Below, in pieces: positions 61,017 to 64,000 of a DNA stretch of 64,000 bases. Each line of letters starts with the position of its first letter. Position 1 is the stretch's first letter. Source of the stretch: Streptomyces sp. NBC_01551 (GTDB lineage: Bacteria > Actinomycetota > Actinomycetes > Streptomycetales > Streptomycetaceae); contig NZ_JAPEPX010000001.1 of assembly GCF_026339935.1 (NCBI RefSeq), forward strand, positions 1,594,501-1,658,500, given 5' to 3'. Position numbers and translations under genes: made by a program. The notes under the pieces were generated by a model, which had not been told where the DNA came from, did no database searches, and worked only from the letters and a program-made list of their open reading frames with translations.

Positions 61017-62558
61017 TCAGCGGTGTGCCGTCGCGCGGCCCAGCAGCAGGCAGACCAGCGTGGCCAGCGCCGCGGCGGCCGTGCCCGCGACCAGCAGCTG
61101 GACCACCCGCGGCTGCCCCAGCCCGGTCAGCAGCGCCAGGCTCTGGGCGAGGGCCGCCGAGGCGCAGACGGCGGCGGCCGGCCGGACCGCCCCGAAGGAC
61201 TGGAGCAGCAGCCCGGTCCACATCACCGAGCCGAGCAGCAGCAGGGTCGCGGCCCGGACCCCGGTGAGGCCGGGGGCGCCCGGCCAGAGCAGGGTGCCGA
61301 CCAGGCCGAGGGCCAGCAGCACCGCCAGGTACACGGCGACGCACCGGGTCAGCGCGGCGAGCATCCGGCGCCGGAACGCCCGGGGCGAGCGGGCCGCCCG
61401 GAGCCCGGCGAGGCTGCCGCTGCGGAAGCGGTGCAGCAGCCATTCGGCGGGCCCCATGCTGAGGGTGAGGGCGACCGCCGACGGGGCGGCGACCGCTTCG
61501 GCGGGACCGCCGGCGAGCACCTCCCCGAGGGCGGCGTACAGCACGAGCAGACCGGTGCCGAGGCCGAACACCCCGTACGGGACGGAGTCCCCGATCCGGG
61601 GCCCGCGCGGGGTGAACTCCTCCTCGGCGCCGCGCAGCATCCGCCAGCGCACCGGGCCCTCGCCGGGCCGGCGCCGCGACCAGCCGCGGATCCGGCGGGC
61701 GGCGGCGCGTACCCCTTCGGCGAGCGGCAGTTCCCGTACCGCGAGGGAGCAGGCGGCCAGCAGGGACAGCACCAGCAGGGTCACCCGTACCGGCACGGGC
61801 AGGTCCACGAACAGCGTCAGCACCGCGCCCGCGGCCATCGGGGCGAGCGCGGCCAGGAGCTTGCGCTCCCGCCCGAGGACCAGCAGGACGGTCGCGGCGC
61901 CGACGTAGAAGGCCTGCCCGGCGGCGAAGGCGTACGAGAACGGCGGCCCGCCGGGTACCGCCGACGCGGCGACGGTACCCAGCAGGGCCCCCGCGGGGGC
62001 TCCGACGAGCAGGGTCCGCCCGGCGGCGGCCCGGTCGCCGAGGCCGAGCCAGGAGTAGGCGCGGTGGGACAGGGTCTGGTCCCAGACCCAGCCGATGAGC
62101 GCCCCGGCGAGCAGGGTCAGGGTCCCGGCGGGCAGTCCGAGCCGGTCCGGCGGGCCCTCCAGCAGGGGCGCGCCGAGCAGGTAGGCCAGGCCCGGCAGCG
62201 CGAAGATGACCCCGCGCAGCAGGCAGGCGGTGAGGGAGACCTTCCAGGGGTCGGGGGCGCCTTCCGGCTCCGGGAAGGAGCGGGGCACCCGGGCGTAGAG
62301 CTCCTCGGCGAGTCCGAAGGAGTCGTGGCGGCCGTAGGTGAGCCGGATGTACTCGTCGGTCATCCCGTCGGATTCGAGGATGGCGGCGATCTCGTCCGGG
62401 TGGACGGCGGCGGCGATGAACACGTCGAGGCGCTCGGCGAGTTCGTCCATCGGGTCGGCGGCGGTACCCGTGGCCGCGGCCGGGCCGGTGCGGCGGGGGC
62501 GCGGGACGGCGGGCAGCGTGTTGCCGCCCGGCACCTTCAGCCAGAGGGATCCGCTCAC
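61017..62558 (-). CDS. Large polytopic membrane protein, possible polysaccharide exporter
   Basis: 513 residues. The first 110 are soluble (MDELAERLDVFIAAAVHPDE, YIRLTYGRHDSFGLAEELYARV) and the rest has about ten to twelve helices in two blocks. A polar stretch IGWVWDQTLSHRAYSWLGLGD lies in the first block. It has no recognised nucleotide or glycosyl motif. GTG 62558 overlaps the PelF-like stop in a GTGA. Its place suggests the transport role of PelG, but the sequence is not a clear PelG; it could be a scaffold. Confidence 0.72.
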   Translation of the reverse strand: MSGSLWLKVPGGNTLPAVPRPRRTGPAAATGTAADPMDELAERLDVFIAAAVHPDEIAAILESDGMTDEYIRLTYGRHDSFGLAEELYARVPRSFPEPEGAPDPWKVSLTACLLRGVIFALPGLAYLLGAPLLEGPPDRLGLPAGTLTLLAGALIGWVWDQTLSHRAYSWLGLGDRAAAGRTLLVGAPAGALLGTVAASAVPGGPPFSYAFAAGQAFYVGAATVLLVLGRERKLLAALAPMAAGAVLTLFVDLPVPVRVTLLVLSLLAACSLAVRELPLAEGVRAAARRIRGWSRRRPGEGPVRWRMLRGAEEEFTPRGPRIGDSVPYGVFGLGTGLLVLYAALGEVLAGGPAEAVAAPSAVALTLSMGPAEWLLHRFRSGSLAGLRAARSPRAFRRRMLAALTRCVAVYLAVLLALGLVGTLLWPGAPGLTGVRAATLLLLGSVMWTGLLLQSFGAVRPAAAVCASAALAQSLALLTGLGQPRVVQLLVAGTAAAALATLVCLLLGRATAHR

Positions 62559-64000
62559 CACAGGCTCCCGTCGGCCGCGAGCTCGCGGTACCAGGGGTCG
62601 GCGAGCCGCTGGGTCCACTCGTCGCCGGCGTGGACGGACAGGACGGGCTGGCCGGCCAGCTCCCGGTAGATGTGCCGGAAGCCGTCGACGGACCGGTGGA
62701 GGGTGAACTTCTCCACGACCCGCCTGCGGGCGGCCCGGCCGAGTTCGGCGCGGCGTTCGTCGTCGCGGAGCAGGGCGAGGGTGGCGCGGGCCATGGTCTC
62801 GGGCTCGCGGGGCGGGACGACGAGGCCGGTGTCCCCGACGGCCTCGCGGACCCCGCCGACGTCGGTGGAGACGGTGGTGCGGCCGCAGGACATGGCCTCG
62901 ATGATGCTGAAGGGGAAGCCCTCGCTGATGGAGGAGAGCATCACGACGCTGCCGGCGGCGTAGGCCCCGGCGACGTCCTCGACGCGGCCCTCGTAGGTGA
63001 TGCCGTCGGTGACGCCGAGTTCGGCGGCGAGCTTCTCCAGGTCGAGCCGGTAGTCCTCGCAGCCCGCCGGGACCGGCCCGAACAGCCGCAGCCGCAGGGC
63101 GGGCAGCTCCACGCGCATGAACGCGTAGGCCCGGATGAGGGTTTCGAGGTCCTTGATGGGGTCGATGCGGCCGCACCAGCTGAGGGTGGGCACCTCGGGT
63201 TCCGGTCCGGCCTCGGGGAAGGCGTGCGTGTCGACGCCGTTGTAGACGGTGCGGATCCGCTCGGAGTCGGCGCCTCCGCGCTCCTCCCAGCGGCGGTTGT
63301 ACTGGTTGCAGGGGGTGATCAGGTCGGCCTGCCGGTAGCCCTCGGAGTTGAGCTCGCGGTAGAAGCCGAGCAGCAGCGCCTTGACGGGCCAGCGCTGTTC
63401 GGCGGTGCGGTAGCCGAGGTAGCGCTCGCGCAGGTAGATGCCGTGTTCGGTGAGGAGGAACGGCACCCCGTCGAGGTACTTGGCGGCGAGGGCCGGGAGG
63501 GTGGCGAGACCGCTGCTGACGGCGTGCGCGACGCAGTCGGGCGGGATCCGCACCGAGAGCGGGCGCAGGGCGTGTTCCAGCAGGTCGGTGGCGGTCAGCG
63601 CGTCGTGGATGGTCGGCGCGGCGGCGGCGGTGGCCAGGCCCGGGCGGGTCCACACGTCCATCAGGAGGCGCAGGACCGACTCGGAGCGCAGGGCCGGGGC
63701 GAGTTTGCCCGCCCGGGCCAGGACGGCCAGTTCGCGCAGGGCCTCGGAGAAGCCCCCTCGGCCGGGTTCGAGCAGGGAGAGCAGGAAGCCCTCGTAGGTC
63801 TCGGTGAAGCGGCGGTGGGCCCTGCCGCGCAGGGCCTTGCGGCGGCTGCGGCCCGGCGGCGGGCCCCAGAGCGGCACGGCGGTGTGCCGGTACACGTTGC
63901 GCGGCAGGTCCCAGGTGACCGGCTCGCGTCCGGAGCCGGTCAGGGCTATGACGTTGAAGTCGACCTCCGGCATACCGCGTACCAGTTGGTCGCACCAGGT
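62555..64000 (-). CDS. PelF-type glycosyltransferase family 4 (5' truncated by window edge)
   Basis: 481 residues are present and the frame is open at the right edge, since the codons before the in-frame ATG at 63973 still read TWCDQLVRG and then MPEVDFNVIAL, as in PelF. The DUF3492-type N-terminal half includes LLTEHGIYLRERYL and PCNQYNRRWEERGG. The GT4 half has VYNGVDTHAFPE, SWCGRIDPIKDLETLI (donor-phosphate Arg/Lys) and SSISEGFPFSIIEAMSCG (E-x7-E). PelF uses UDP-N-acetylhexosamine to polymerise Pel. First visible gene of the four-gene unit. Confidence 0.88.
   Translation of the reverse strand, partial: TWCDQLVRGMPEVDFNVIALTGSGREPVTWDLPRNVYRHTAVPLWGPPPGRSRRKALRGRAHRRFTETYEGFLLSLLEPGRGGFSEALRELAVLARAGKLAPALRSESVLRLLMDVWTRPGLATAAAAPTIHDALTATDLLEHALRPLSVRIPPDCVAHAVSSGLATLPALAAKYLDGVPFLLTEHGIYLRERYLGYRTAEQRWPVKALLLGFYRELNSEGYRQADLITPCNQYNRRWEERGGADSERIRTVYNGVDTHAFPEAGPEPEVPTLSWCGRIDPIKDLETLIRAYAFMRVELPALRLRLFGPVPAGCEDYRLDLEKLAAELGVTDGITYEGRVEDVAGAYAAGSVVMLSSISEGFPFSIIEAMSCGRTTVSTDVGGVREAVGDTGLVVPPREPETMARATLALLRDDERRAELGRAARRRVVEKFTLHRSVDGFRHIYRELAGQPVLSVHAGDEWTQRLADPWYRELAADGSLW

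Overview
The DNA is very GC-rich, uses many GTG/TTG starts and AAGGAG/GGAGG-type ribosome sites, and carries an aa3-type oxidase with a cytochrome bcc complex, ROK glucokinase, group III phosphofructokinase, NlpC/P60 hydrolases and a SAM-IV riboswitch. This points to a Streptomyces chromosome core region. From memory, the gene order resembles the S. coelicolor block from about SCO2117 to SCO2180 (anthranilate synthase, pfkA, the MacRS two-component system, glkA, qcrCAB, cta genes, nadA, pspA, cob genes). I saw no phage, integrase, transposase, CRISPR, rRNA or tRNA.

Layout. 1-12.4 kb: 3' end of an anthranilate-synthase-type amidotransferase, a small membrane protein, pfkA, macR/macS, a PlsC acyltransferase, an esterase plus a membrane protein, a repeat-filled gap, an EEP-family hydrolase, glucokinase, an ArsA-like ATPase lacking the Walker lysine, a START-like protein and a phosphoesterase. 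12.6-24.9 kb: acyl-CoA synthetase, secreted cholesterol oxidase, PimB-like mannosyltransferase, a lipoprotein peptidase, two NlpC/P60 paralogues, a NYN-domain protein, a rhomboid protease and a RAM-domain protein. 24.9-27.8 kb: a SufS-like enzyme behind a SAM-IV riboswitch, then trpD. 27.9-37.4 kb: the respiratory block. ctaE-qcrC-qcrA-qcrB and ctaC-ctaD-ctaF are two operons read the same way, separated by a receiver-like protein and an L,D-transpeptidase. 37.6-44 kb: a cysteine desulfurase-TusA fusion, adenosine-kinase-like gene, an IscA/ErpA-type Fe-S carrier and nadA with a paired-palindrome promoter. 44-53 kb: RND exporter, LuxR-type response regulator, cobS, a membrane protein, PspAA/PspA, DUF3043 and a methyltransferase with an apparent CTG start. 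53-55.6 kb: an MBL-CobU fusion and cobT. 55.7-59.5 kb: a tightly overlapping three-gene unit of an MprF/LysX-like lysyltransferase, a rhomboid-fold membrane protein and a histidine kinase. 59.5-64 kb: four tightly packed minus-strand genes (PelF-type glycosyltransferase, polytopic membrane protein, spherulin-4/GH135-like protein, GH114 lipoprotein).

How they work together. The middle supplies the bcc-aa3 terminal respiratory chain, with Fe-S and sulfur genes (desulfurase-TusA, IscA-type carrier, quinolinate synthase) close by. The right half is largely about the envelope: PspA, lipid aminoacylation, an RND exporter and two-component proteins. The most interesting candidate system is the right-edge cluster. 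It pairs a Pel-type glycosyltransferase with two glycosidase families known to act on alpha-1,4-galactosamine polymers, which suggests a Pel- or galactosaminogalactan-like exopolysaccharide; it continues beyond the window.
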